Source: CAZAIO01 sp964485235 (lineage in GTDB: Bacteria; Chloroflexota; Dehalococcoidia; GIF9; UBA5629). From it: a DNA stretch of 8,635 bases. The position numbers and the translations under genes are program-made. The first letter of the stretch is position 1; each line of letters starts with the position of its first letter. The stretch is from positions 1 to 8,635 of the forward strand of contig CAZAIO010000109.1 of NCBI GenBank assembly GCA_964485235.1. The letters are read 5' to 3'. A model generated the notes under the pieces. That model searched no databases. It saw only the letters and a list, made by a program, of their open reading frames with translations, and was not told the origin of the DNA. Shown piece after piece: positions 1 to 7,333 of the stretch.

Positions 1-33
1 GGTAGGCGAGGACCTTTTTCGCTTACGCTGTGA

Positions 34-62
34 ATTATATAGAGTGAAGGCATTTGCGTCAA
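34..62 (-). promoter_or_regulatory. sigma70-type promoter pointing out of the left edge
   Basis: Read on the minus strand there is a -35 hexamer TTGACG (positions 57-62), a spacer of exactly 17 bp, and a perfect -10 hexamer TATAAT (34-39). Transcription would start near position 27 and run leftward out of the window. It lies downstream of the CoA-transferase stop codon on the same strand, so it would serve a following gene that is not visible here. The match is 11 of 12 bases with ideal spacing. That is strong for a sequence-only call, but no transcript evidence exists. Confidence 0.55.
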
Positions 63-149
63 TAATGCCACGATGTATATGCGTACCAAATTTTTGCGCC
101 GGAACATACTGGCAATCCCGTTTACCCCTGCTGGAATGAACCGGAGAAA

Positions 150-2075
150 TTAGAATATTTTCCGCAGCCTGTATACGCTTCCTTCGAGCTGGCTTGTAAT
201 TTCAAATCCCGCTTTTTTGAATATGTGGAGCATCATGGTGTTGTCCATGAGCACCTCCGCCTCAAAACCGAGAAGTCCCTGTTGTTTCGCCAGGTGGGTG
301 AGATAAGAAAGTAATTCACTGCCCACACCCATATTCTGATACTCGTCCGTTACGGCAAATGTAATCTCCGCCATATGTTTCAGCGGGTCTATATAGTAAC
401 GTCCTACAGCAATGATCTTCTCCTGCCCTTTCCCCTGTATAGTTGCCAGTATAGCCATCTCCTGCGTGTAATCAATCACTACATATTTCTGTAACCATTC
501 GTGCGGCATGTCCAGACGGGCTGACATGAACCTGCGGTACATACTCTGCTCGGAAAGTGAATAGGCGAAGTCCTTCAATGCCTGTTCATCGTCTATCTTT
601 ATAGGCCTCAGGAAAATTTCCAGTCCGGTCCTTACGGTCCGGTAGGTCTGAAGTTCTTCAGGATATTCCCCGCCTTCTCCGGCTATGAACGCCTGGTCTT
701 TATAGATAAGATTGAGCACCTTCGCTTCATCGATAAGCCACTTTCGGAACCTGGGGTGTGCGATCGCGATAAGGCTCATAGCCCTCTGTCTGACGCTTTT
801 ACCGTGTAAATATGCGATGCCGTATTCCGTGACTACGTAATGGACATCTCCCCTTGTCAACGTAATGCCGGCGCCCTCGCGGATCGCGGGAACAATACGG
901 GATACTTTCCCCCCATGAGCGGTGGACTGAAGCGCGAGTATCGTTTTGCCGTTTGGTGCGAACACAGCGCCTCTCATAAAATCAGCCTGTCCTCCGACAC
1001 CGCTATAGAATGTCTTTCCTATAGACTCAGCGGTCGCCTGTCCGGTAAGGTCGATCTCCAATGCGCTGTTAATTGCCACCATATTTTCATGCTGCGCGAT
1101 TATCAGCGGATCGTTCGTATATTTAATGCTCTTGAATTCAATGGTCGGATTATCATGGATATATTCGTACGTTTCCCTGGTGCCCATGCAAAAAGATGCG
1201 ATCGCCTTCCCTGAATCAATTGTCTTTTGTGTATTGTTGATCACTCCCTTCTTCATAAGCTCCACTATGCCGTCACTTATCAACTCGGTGTGGACGCCCA
1301 GGTCCTTTTTCTCATTGAGGCTGGAGAGAATTGCATTGGGCATACTCCCGTAACCCACCTGAATTGTGTCTCCGTCCCTGACAAGGTGGGAAACATATGT
1401 ACCGATCTTTTTTGATATTTCCGATGGCGTTTTCCTGTCATATTCCAGCAAAGGTTCCTCGTGAGGTACAAGGTAATGGATATCATCTATTTTTATAAAG
1501 CCGTCGCCGTGCACCCGTGGCGAATGTGAGTTGATCTGCGCGATCACCAGTCGCGCCTTTGCGACTGCCGCCTTCACGATATCCACGCTTACTCCCAGGT
1601 TCAGATATCCGTGTTCATCAGGATAGGATGTCTGTATAAGCGCTACATCTATATCTATATACCCTTTTAAAAGAAGGTCCGGTACCTGTGAAAGAAATAT
1701 AGGTGAATAGTCCGCCACCCCTTCGTTTACCGATTCGCGCGCGCTGTCTGCAATAAAAAAAGAATTAAGTCGGAAATTCCGTTTAAACTTTTCATCCGCA
1801 TATGGAGCAACGCCCAGAGTCCATACATGTACTACCTCGGTATCGAAGAACGCCTTGGGGTGAGATTGTACGTAGTCTATAAGCAATTTAACCAGGTGCT
1901 GCGGTTCTCCGCACCCGGTGCTGATAAAAATCCGGTCTCCACGATGTATATTATTGAAAATAATTTCGTCTGATGCAAACTTTTCCGGATATTTGGATTT
2001 CAGAGTTTCAAGCCTTTGTTTAATGAGTTCATCGTTTAAATACACGTTCCGGTCCTCCTCAGGTACAAATGTCAT
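150..2075 (-). CDS. acetyl-CoA hydrolase/CoA-transferase fused to a C-terminal GNAT acetyltransferase domain
   Basis: This is a two-domain cytoplasmic enzyme. Residues about 35-480 match the acetyl-CoA hydrolase / 4-hydroxybutyrate CoA-transferase family, which moves CoA between acyl-CoAs and carboxylic acids. The HTELISDG segment (262-269) holds E264, at the position of the family's catalytic glutamate. A glycine-rich GVGGQADFMRGA stretch (359-370) and the THGGK-like AHGGK follow. Residues about 485-641 are a GNAT domain with the acetyl-CoA-binding signature around EYQNMGVGSELL (578-589). The natural acyl substrate and the acetyl acceptor cannot be read from the sequence. The outer ATG at 2075 is given as the start, but it has no well-spaced ribosome-binding site. 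A GTG at 2043-2045 (codon 11) lies 8 nt behind GAGGAGG and is the better-supported start, giving 631 residues. The gene follows hypE on the same strand after about 170 bp and is probably a separate unit. Confidence 0.9.
   Translation of the reverse strand: MTFVPEEDRNVYLNDELIKQRLETLKSKYPEKFASDEIIFNNIHRGDRIFISTGCGEPQHLVKLLIDYVQSHPKAFFDTEVVHVWTLGVAPYADEKFKRNFRLNSFFIADSARESVNEGVADYSPIFLSQVPDLLLKGYIDIDVALIQTSYPDEHGYLNLGVSVDIVKAAVAKARLVIAQINSHSPRVHGDGFIKIDDIHYLVPHEEPLLEYDRKTPSEISKKIGTYVSHLVRDGDTIQVGYGSMPNAILSSLNEKKDLGVHTELISDGIVELMKKGVINNTQKTIDSGKAIASFCMGTRETYEYIHDNPTIEFKSIKYTNDPLIIAQHENMVAINSALEIDLTGQATAESIGKTFYSGVGGQADFMRGAVFAPNGKTILALQSTAHGGKVSRIVPAIREGAGITLTRGDVHYVVTEYGIAYLHGKSVRQRAMSLIAIAHPRFRKWLIDEAKVLNLIYKDQAFIAGEGGEYPEELQTYRTVRTGLEIFLRPIKIDDEQALKDFAYSLSEQSMYRRFMSARLDMPHEWLQKYVVIDYTQEMAILATIQGKGQEKIIAVGRYYIDPLKHMAEITFAVTDEYQNMGVGSELLSYLTHLAKQQGLLGFEAEVLMDNTMMLHIFKKAGFEITSQLEGSVYRLRKIF
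2054..2060 (-). promoter_or_regulatory. strong Shine-Dalgarno inside the annotated CoA-transferase N-terminus
   Basis: On the minus strand the bases read GAGGAGG and lie 8 nt before an in-frame GTG (2043-2045). By contrast, the upstream ATG at 2073-2075 has only AGGGA about 14 nt away. This favours GTG as the true start of the CoA-transferase/GNAT gene. Confidence 0.6.
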
Positions 2076-2095
2076 CGCATAATGAATCCCTGAAC

Positions 2096-2126
2096 ATTGT
2101 AACCTAGCTGAAGCAAATCATCCAAA
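2096..2126 (-). promoter_or_regulatory. weak candidate promoter for the CoA-transferase gene
   Basis: On the minus strand there is a -10-like TACAAT (2096-2101), and 18 bp upstream TTGGAT, which matches the -35 consensus only in its TTG. A start near 2089 would leave about 44 nt of leader before the GTG start at 2045 but only about 14 nt before the ATG at 2075. Other AT-rich -10-like strings occur nearby (for example TATTAT and CATAAT), so the exact promoter is uncertain. Confidence 0.25.
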
Positions 2127-2197
2127 CTTGATTATGAATGTTGATAATACGTAAATACAATTAATGAACAAGGATATAGTGAAAATATTAAACCCGG

Positions 2198-2239
2198 AAA
2201 AAAAGGGGGGAATACTTGCCGTAGATAGCATGCCGGCAA
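2198..2239 (-). terminator. possible weak terminator after hypE
   Basis: Just after the hypE stop, on the minus strand, TTGCCG (2234-2239) can pair with CGGCAA (2216-2221) around a 12-nt loop. A run of seven T residues (2198-2204) follows, but 11 nt beyond the stem and after six C residues. A canonical intrinsic terminator has the T-run directly after the stem, so this would be weak, and read-through into the CoA-transferase gene is possible. Confidence 0.25.
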
Positions 2240-2245
2240 CAGGCA

Positions 2246-3256
2246 CTAGCATATTCTGGGGAGGAGTTCACCGGACAGCACATCCACTATGCGGGAAGCG
2301 CCGAGCATTGTCGTCAAAACGACCCTCTTCGGATGTTCTGCAGTTACCTCCCCTATCACCACAGCATCCTTTCCGTATGGATGTTTTTTCATCGCATCGA
2401 GCACCGCACCCGTCACACTTGCATCGACAACCGCAACCAGTTTACCTTCATTGGCAACATAAAGCGGATCGAAGCCCAGCAGTTCACACGCCGCGCGAAC
2501 GCTCTCACGAACCGGTATCGTCCCCTCGTATAGCGTAATGCCTGCACCGGACTGAACGGCAAACTCATTAAGTGCGGATGCGAGGCCGCCACGGGTCGGA
2601 TCCCTCAGACAGTGAATAAGAGGCGATGCTTTCAGCATTCGTGCAACGAGTGTATTGAGCGGCGCACAATCGCTCTGTACAGGCACTGAGAACTTCAGCC
2701 CTTCCCGCTGACTCATTACAGCTATACCGTGATCGCCTATATACCCGCTCAGTATTACCTTATCGCCCGCTTTTGCATTGGCTCCTGATATATCCAGTCC
2801 ATACGGCACCAGTCCGATGCCGGAGGTATTAATAAACAGTCCATCGGCGCTACCGCGGTTGACTACCTTGGTATCACCGGTGACTATCTGCACACATGCT
2901 TCTTCGGCTGCCTGCTTTATGGAGTCCACTACTCTATCGAGCACATCGAAAGAAAGGCCTTCTTCGATTATCAGGGACAGGCTCATGAATACCGGAACTG
3001 CTCCGCTCATCGATAGGTCGTTTACCGTACCGCAGACAGCGAGTTTGCCGATATCCCCGCCCGGGAAAAAGATCGGGTTCACCACATAACTATCCGTGGT
3101 AAATGCAATACGTCCTTCTACATCGAGCACTGCGGAATCATCCAGCTTTGCCAGTATTTCGTTACCAAGCGGACGAAGCAACCGGGTCTCGATTAACTCC
3201 CGGCTCAACTTGCTGCCGCTTCCATGTGCGAGCAATATCGTTTTATTCATGACCAT
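2246..3256 (-). CDS. hypE: HypE, carbamoyl dehydratase of hydrogenase maturation
   Basis: HypE takes the carbamoyl group made by HypF onto its C-terminal cysteine and dehydrates it with ATP to a thiocyanate, the source of the CN ligands of the [NiFe] site. The protein is 336 residues, normal for the family, and belongs to the PurM/AIR-synthase-like ATP-binding fold. Visible motifs are AHGSGS (10-15), DDSAVLD (39-45), the long conserved block from TDSYVV to GTVNDL (54-81), VTGDTKVV (125-132) and RDPTRGGLA (218-226). It ends in the diagnostic PRIC with C336 as the reactive residue. Two ATGs are available. The second, at 3250, sits 6 nt behind GGGA and gives the typical MNKTILLAHGSG start, so it is probably the real one (334 residues). 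The start overlaps the end of hypD, indicating coupled translation. It is the last gene of the hypFCDE operon. Confidence 0.96.
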   Translation of the reverse strand: MVMNKTILLAHGSGSKLSRELIETRLLRPLGNEILAKLDDSAVLDVEGRIAFTTDSYVVNPIFFPGGDIGKLAVCGTVNDLSMSGAVPVFMSLSLIIEEGLSFDVLDRVVDSIKQAAEEACVQIVTGDTKVVNRGSADGLFINTSGIGLVPYGLDISGANAKAGDKVILSGYIGDHGIAVMSQREGLKFSVPVQSDCAPLNTLVARMLKASPLIHCLRDPTRGGLASALNEFAVQSGAGITLYEGTIPVRESVRAACELLGFDPLYVANEGKLVAVVDASVTGAVLDAMKKHPYGKDAVVIGEVTAEHPKRVVLTTMLGASRIVDVLSGELLPRIC

Positions 3257-4334
3257 TCCCGTACATATAATATGCGCTGCATGCCCCTTCCGATGAGACC
3301 ATACATGGACCTACCGGGCTTTCCGGCATGCATACTTTACCGAACAGTGTACAATCAAGAGGAGTTTTTATTCCGCGCAGTATCTCGCCGCACAGGCACC
3401 CTTTCGGCTCCCGTACCGGGGCCGCGTCAATAGTAAATAGTTCCCCCGCATCGAAATCACGGTATTCGTCCCGCATCTTTAGCCCGCTTGCCTCCACCGT
3501 GCCGAGCCCGCGCCACCGGGCAGCATCAGGCTCGAAGACCGTGTAAATAAGTTCCAGCGCCTTTTCATTACCTTCGGGCTTTACACCACGGCGATAGGCT
3601 ATTTCGACATGCGGTGTGTGATTTTCTATCTGGTCCACCAGCGTCGATACCGTATAAAGTATATCAAGAGGTTCAAATCCTGAGATGGAAAACGCTATCC
3701 CGTAATCGCGCGGAATGAACTCATACTGCTGTGTACCGATTATCGCGCTTACATGCCCTGGCCCGATTATGCCGTCGAGCTTGACCTCGCCGAGGTCGAG
3801 CAGGGCTTTCATTACCGGAGGACAGAGCTTTAATAACGAAAGTACAGAGAAATTGCCGATCTTTTCCGCCTTTGCCTGTATGATAGCGGCGGCAATGGTC
3901 GGCGCTGTGGTTTCAAAACCGACGCCCATGAATATAACAGACTTCCCCGGATTGTTCCGCGCGACATCCAGCGAGTCATGGACCGAGTAGACAATGCGGA
4001 TATCCGCGCCGTCGGCCCTCGCCTGTTGCAGGCTGGAATAACTCCCCGGCACCCTTATCATGTCGCCGAACGTGGTGATGATCACATCCGGGAGCTGAGA
4101 AATTGCAATCGCCCGGTCGATATCTCCGCCTGCGGTAACGCATACCGGGCACCCCGGTCCGGAAAGCATCTCAATCGAAGACGGGAGCAATTGTCTGATC
4201 CCGTTCATCATTATAGCAACCGTGTGTCCGCCGCAGAATTCCATCAACCGGATATGCCGGGTAGACATCATTTCGATTTTGTGTGCCAGCTTCTTCCCGA
4301 TCTCGGCATTGCGATATTCGTCAATATACTTCAT
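3243..4334 (-). CDS. hypD: HypD, Fe(CN)2CO assembly scaffold with [4Fe-4S] cluster
   Basis: HypD works with HypC to hold the iron while it receives CO and two CN ligands, and it accepts cyanide from HypE. The 363 residues match the usual length. Conserved elements are visible in order: FCGGH with C34, GPGCPVC with C62 and C65 (the thiol-disulfide pair), GFETTAP (139-145), GPGHVSAIIG (191-200), and the C-terminal cysteine-rich region with C313, C315, C328, C335, C344 and C352, which includes the [4Fe-4S] ligands. No key cysteine appears to be missing. The ATG lies inside the last codons of hypC (14-bp overlap) and has no well-spaced Shine-Dalgarno; a GAGG is about 15 nt upstream. This suggests translation by coupling from hypC. 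The end overlaps hypE. Confidence 0.97.
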   Translation of the reverse strand: MKYIDEYRNAEIGKKLAHKIEMMSTRHIRLMEFCGGHTVAIMMNGIRQLLPSSIEMLSGPGCPVCVTAGGDIDRAIAISQLPDVIITTFGDMIRVPGSYSSLQQARADGADIRIVYSVHDSLDVARNNPGKSVIFMGVGFETTAPTIAAAIIQAKAEKIGNFSVLSLLKLCPPVMKALLDLGEVKLDGIIGPGHVSAIIGTQQYEFIPRDYGIAFSISGFEPLDILYTVSTLVDQIENHTPHVEIAYRRGVKPEGNEKALELIYTVFEPDAARWRGLGTVEASGLKMRDEYRDFDAGELFTIDAAPVREPKGCLCGEILRGIKTPLDCTLFGKVCMPESPVGPCMVSSEGACSAYYMYGNGHE

Positions 4335-4548
4335 CTAACCGCGCCATTTCCTCGAACAATTTCAACGTTTCCGCAGCCTCGTTTTCGTCTATCACGCTTA
4401 TCGCATAACCGGTATGAAGCAGCACATAGTCGCCCACTTTTACATCGGGTGTCAGCATGATGCTCACACGGCGTTTCACACCGCCATAGTCCACCTCGGC
4501 TTCACTGCCGTCGATCGTTATTACTTTTACCGGTACCGCAAGACACAT
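4321..4548 (-). CDS. hypC: HypC, hydrogenase maturation chaperone
   Basis: HypC is a small chaperone (75 residues, family-typical) that pairs with HypD, carries the iron centre, and delivers it to the hydrogenase large-subunit precursor. The N-terminus MCLAVP is diagnostic. C2 becomes the reactive N-terminal residue after removal of the methionine, and it binds iron or the target protein. The rest shows the short beta-barrel pattern VDYGGVKRRVSIML and VGDYVLLHTGYAIS. It lies 8 bp after hypF, and its ribosome-binding site AAGGAG overlaps the hypF stop codon. It overlaps hypD by 14 bp. Only one HypC-type protein is in the window, so it cannot be said which hydrogenase it serves. Confidence 0.97.
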   Translation of the reverse strand: MCLAVPVKVITIDGSEAEVDYGGVKRRVSIMLTPDVKVGDYVLLHTGYAISVIDENEAAETLKLFEEMARLDEVY

Positions 4549-4552
4549 AGCT

Positions 4553-4558
4553 CTCCTT
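4553..4558 (-). promoter_or_regulatory. hypC ribosome-binding site overlapping the hypF stop
   Basis: On the minus strand the bases read AAGGAG, 4 nt before the hypC ATG. The TAA stop of hypF (4557-4559) supplies the first two A residues of this site. Terminating ribosomes therefore end on the hypC entry site, which fits coupled production of HypF and HypC. Confidence 0.7.
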
Positions 4559-6857
4559 ACCTGAAACTGCCGGCTACCGCCTGGCCTAATGAAATACCGC
4601 CGTCGTTACACGGCACCTGTTTGTGCGTGAACACCGTCAGCCCCGATGACTCTAATAGAGGGACAACCGTTCGCAGCAGCAGGCGGTTCTGAAATGTGCC
4701 GCCGCTCAGGGCAACATGACGGATTCCCGTCTTTTCTGCCATCATTAAACTCATATCGTGGATAATACCGGCTACCGTATTATGAAATAATGCTGCTATT
4801 TTACTTTGTACGGTGCCCCGATACAAATCATCCACGACGGATTCTATGAGTCCTTTAAGCCGGACAATAAACATGCCGTCATCTTCAGTTATAACATAGG
4901 GATAGCGCTCAATTGAGACACTATCGTTCTCATATGCTTTCATTTCCAGCCCGATAGCCGCCTGTGCTTCGTAATCAATCACATTTCGCACACCGGTCAT
5001 TGCCGAGACGGCATCGAACAACCGGCCCATGCTCGACGTGAGCGGAACGTTAATGCCGGAACGTACTTGCTTCTTTATAAGCTCTATTTCAACCCCGTCG
5101 ATACCGCTCAGGAAAGGTAACCCTGAATCCAGAGACCTCTCTCCCTGTAACGCCATGAGATAACCAATTGCAATTCTATAAGGACGCCGTATCGCGGTAT
5201 CACCTCCGGGAAGCGGAAGATATTCGAGATGCCCCATTCTGGAATATTGTTTATAGTCCGCCACCATGAACTCACTCCCCCAGATATGCCCGTCGTCGCC
5301 GTACCCCGTTCCGTCCAGTGCCACGCCGATCACAGGATGCTCCACGCCGTTATCAACCATACAACTGACAATATGGGCATAGTGGTGCTGAACAGGGACT
5401 ACCTTTTTTTCACCGGATACATTGAGCAATTCCAGTGCAGCGCGTGTGGAAAAAAATGCCGGGTGAAGATCATGCGCAATCACTTCAGGTTCGAGCCTGA
5501 ACAGACGCTTATACAGGCTGATGGTATCCGTATAATGTTCTACCGTCTCCATATTCTCCATGTCGCCCGTATGCTGGCTGATAAACGCGTAGCCGTCTCT
5601 TGTAAAACAAAATGTATTCTTCTCATCGGCACCGCATCCGAATACCTGGCCGTTATTAAAAGCGAGGCGAACGGGAAAAGGAGCATAGCCCCTTGCCCGC
5701 CGTATGATCTGAAGTTCATTTCTCTCCACCTGAACGACGCTGTCATCGTATCTGGCATAGATATCGCGGTTATGTATGAGAAAATAATCGGCAATGCCTG
5801 AGAGACGTCGTAACGCCTCATCATTATCACGGGCAATAGGCTCCTCGCTCAGGTTGCCGCTGGTCATCACAAGCGGCAGACCGGCCTCTCTGAGAAAAAT
5901 ATGGTGAAGCGGCGTGTACGGCAGCATGAGGCCGAGATATTTCATCTCCGGCGCTACTGCCTGGCAGATAGTCGAACTGCGCTTCCATGGCATGAGCACT
6001 ATAGGGCTCTGTGGAGAAACGAGCACTTTTTCTTCCATCTCCGATATATCGCAGTGCTGTCTCGCTTCATCGATACCGGCAACCATTACAGCAAAAGGTT
6101 TTGAAGGACGATGTTTTCTTTTCCGTAACAGAATGACAGCCTTCTCGGAAGTAGCATCGCAAGCCAGCAGAAAACCTCCCAGCCCTTTTATTGCCACAAT
6201 ATTGCCTTTCCGGATGAGTTCAACCGCAGCGGCAATGACATCGGGTACATTTAGAGTTTCCCCGTCTTGTCCGACCAACTCCAGCTTCGGGCCGCATACG
6301 GGGCAAGCGTTCGGCTGGGCATGAAAACGCCGGTCGAGAGGGTCCTCGTACTCCCTCTGACAGGAAGGGCACATGGTGAAATGACGCATGGTCGTCTTAC
6401 ACCGGTCATAGGGAATATCTTCAATGATGGTAAAACGCGGTCCGCAGTTCGTACAATTGGTAAAAGGATAGCGATATCTCCTGTCCTTTTCATTAAAGAC
6501 CTCCTGTACGCATGCGTTACACGTAGCGATGTCGGGAGAAATGAGCTGGTATTTGTCCTCTTCCTCGATACTATTTCTTATCTCAAACGTGCTGTAGAGA
6601 TGCGGTGTGCTACTGGTAAGAGAGATACTTTCGATCCTGGCAAGCGGTGGCGCATTATACCGCAACTCCTCACAGAAACGCTCTATCGATCCTGCATCTC
6701 CCTCCACTTCGATTTTCACATTTTCCGACGTATTGCAGACCCAACCGTTCAAGCGATGTTTACGGGCAAGCTGATATACAAAAGGTCTGAAGCCAACCCC
6801 CTGAACGACACCGAAGACACTAATTAACGCTGATTCCAATGACTTTATTTCGGCCAT
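4557..6857 (-). CDS. hypF: HypF, carbamoyltransferase of hydrogenase maturation
   Basis: HypF uses carbamoyl phosphate and ATP to form carbamoyl-adenylate and passes the carbamoyl group to the C-terminal cysteine of HypE, starting cyanide-ligand synthesis. The 766 residues are full length. Domains in order: an acylphosphatase domain with VQGVGFRPFVY (18-28, catalytic R24) and N42; a double zinc finger with C113/C116, C135/C138, C163/C166 and C185/C188 at the exact 18-24-18 spacing of the family; a YrdC-like domain with KGLGGFLLACDA (224-235), RPSKPFAVM (250-258) and TSGN (332-335); and a Kae1-like domain with HDLHP (462-466), HHYAH (491-495), DGTGYGDDG (515-523) and LSGGTFQN (717-724). It is the first gene of the leftward operon. 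No Shine-Dalgarno precedes the ATG, so initiation may be weak or the start may differ slightly. Confidence 0.97.
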   Translation of the reverse strand: MAEIKSLESALISVFGVVQGVGFRPFVYQLARKHRLNGWVCNTSENVKIEVEGDAGSIERFCEELRYNAPPLARIESISLTSSTPHLYSTFEIRNSIEEEDKYQLISPDIATCNACVQEVFNEKDRRYRYPFTNCTNCGPRFTIIEDIPYDRCKTTMRHFTMCPSCQREYEDPLDRRFHAQPNACPVCGPKLELVGQDGETLNVPDVIAAAVELIRKGNIVAIKGLGGFLLACDATSEKAVILLRKRKHRPSKPFAVMVAGIDEARQHCDISEMEEKVLVSPQSPIVLMPWKRSSTICQAVAPEMKYLGLMLPYTPLHHIFLREAGLPLVMTSGNLSEEPIARDNDEALRRLSGIADYFLIHNRDIYARYDDSVVQVERNELQIIRRARGYAPFPVRLAFNNGQVFGCGADEKNTFCFTRDGYAFISQHTGDMENMETVEHYTDTISLYKRLFRLEPEVIAHDLHPAFFSTRAALELLNVSGEKKVVPVQHHYAHIVSCMVDNGVEHPVIGVALDGTGYGDDGHIWGSEFMVADYKQYSRMGHLEYLPLPGGDTAIRRPYRIAIGYLMALQGERSLDSGLPFLSGIDGVEIELIKKQVRSGINVPLTSSMGRLFDAVSAMTGVRNVIDYEAQAAIGLEMKAYENDSVSIERYPYVITEDDGMFIVRLKGLIESVVDDLYRGTVQSKIAALFHNTVAGIIHDMSLMMAEKTGIRHVALSGGTFQNRLLLRTVVPLLESSGLTVFTHKQVPCNDGGISLGQAVAGSFR

Positions 6858-6896
6858 GAACTTAATCTATTGTACTGTATAAACCTTCCGGTAACC

Positions 6897-6925
6897 AATA
6901 TAAAAAGGTCCAAACCATTTGAAAA
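6897..6925 (-). promoter_or_regulatory. candidate promoter for the hypFCDE operon
   Basis: On the minus strand TTTTCA (6920-6925) is followed by a 17-bp spacer and TATATT (6897-6902). The match is 4 of 6 and 5 of 6 bases. Transcription would begin near 6890, about 33 nt before the hypF ATG. A second, weaker possibility is TTGGTT (6893-6898) with TACAAT (6869-6874), which would give an almost leaderless hypF message. The -35 hexamer of the first candidate overlaps that of the divergent hypA promoter. Confidence 0.4.
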
Positions 6926-6947
6926 GTTCAGCCTGTACCATTATAAT
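6919..6947 (+). promoter_or_regulatory. sigma70-type promoter for hypAB
   Basis: TTGAAA (6919-6924) is followed by a spacer of exactly 17 bp and a perfect TATAAT (6942-6947), matching 11 of 12 consensus bases. The start point would be near 6954, leaving a leader of about 38 nt before hypA. This is one of the two best promoter matches in the window. Confidence 0.65.
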
Positions 6948-6962
6948 CAATCAAATTCGAAG

Positions 6963-6985
6963 CCGGACATAATACGGTTATCCGG
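6963..6985 (+). promoter_or_regulatory. inverted repeat over the hypA ribosome-binding site
   Basis: CCGG (6963-6966) and ATAA (6969-6972) can pair with TTAT (6978-6981) and CCGG (6982-6985), leaving a 2-nt bulge and a 5-nt loop. The hypA Shine-Dalgarno-like GGGG (6984-6987) starts inside the right arm, 4 nt before the ATG. It could be an RNA hairpin limiting hypA translation or a DNA operator downstream of the promoter. The sequence does not decide between them. Confidence 0.4.
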
Positions 6986-6991
6986 GGAAAA

Positions 6992-7333
6992 ATGCACGAG
7001 CTACCCGTTACTCAGAGTATTCTGGAAATTGCATTGAACGAAGCCGGGACCGCTCAATCGGCAAAGATCATCTCAATTAACCTTGTTGTCGGTGAGCTGT
7101 CCGGTGTATCGGGTGAATGCGTTCAATTCTATTTCGATATTTTAAAAAAAGGGAATGCTGCCGAAGAAGCTTCGCTGGAAATCCGGCATGTACCGGCAGA
7201 ATTTAAATGCCGGGACTGCCTTACGGAATTCACATTAGGGGACTCGTACTGGCTTTGTCCCAATTGCCAGGGGATTAATGTGGAAATACTTGCCGGAAAA
7301 GAATGTTATGTAGAAAGTCTGGAGGTTGAATAA
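6992..7333 (+). CDS. hypA: HypA, nickel-insertion metallochaperone
   Basis: HypA binds nickel and, with HypB, inserts it into the hydrogenase large subunit after the iron unit is in place. The length of 113 residues is typical. The N-terminus MHELPVTQSI carries H2, the essential nickel ligand, and the zinc site is complete as CRDC (C73, C76) and CPNC (C89, C92). The ribosome-binding site is a poor, closely spaced GGGGA that can be covered by an upstream hairpin. The stop codon overlaps the hypB ATG by one base (TAATG), so the two are cotranscribed and probably translationally coupled. Divergent transcription from hypF places it under separate control from the iron-ligand genes. Confidence 0.97.
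   Translation: MHELPVTQSILEIALNEAGTAQSAKIISINLVVGELSGVSGECVQFYFDILKKGNAAEEASLEIRHVPAEFKCRDCLTEFTLGDSYWLCPNCQGINVEILAGKECYVESLEVE

Noticed and set aside
2..139. A 45-codon open stretch on the plus strand at the left edge, possibly the tail of a gene ending at a TGA
   Set aside because: The translation is rich in Cys and Arg and resembles no family I know, and a strong minus-strand promoter lies within it, so a coding call is not supportable.
5229..5801. A 190-codon open frame on the plus strand inside hypF
   Set aside because: It is antisense to the conserved YrdC-like and Kae1-like parts of HypF and shows no recognisable domain; its length fits chance in a long gene of this base composition.
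6267..6827. A 186-codon open frame on the plus strand inside hypF
   Set aside because: It is antisense to the acylphosphatase and zinc-finger region of HypF, whose motifs are complete on the other strand.
6858..6991. Nickel-responsive NikR or FNR operator in the divergent hyp region
   Set aside because: I found neither the GTATGA/TCATAC pair expected for NikR nor a TTGAT-N4-ATCAA box for FNR; TATAATCAATCAA resembles only half of the latter.
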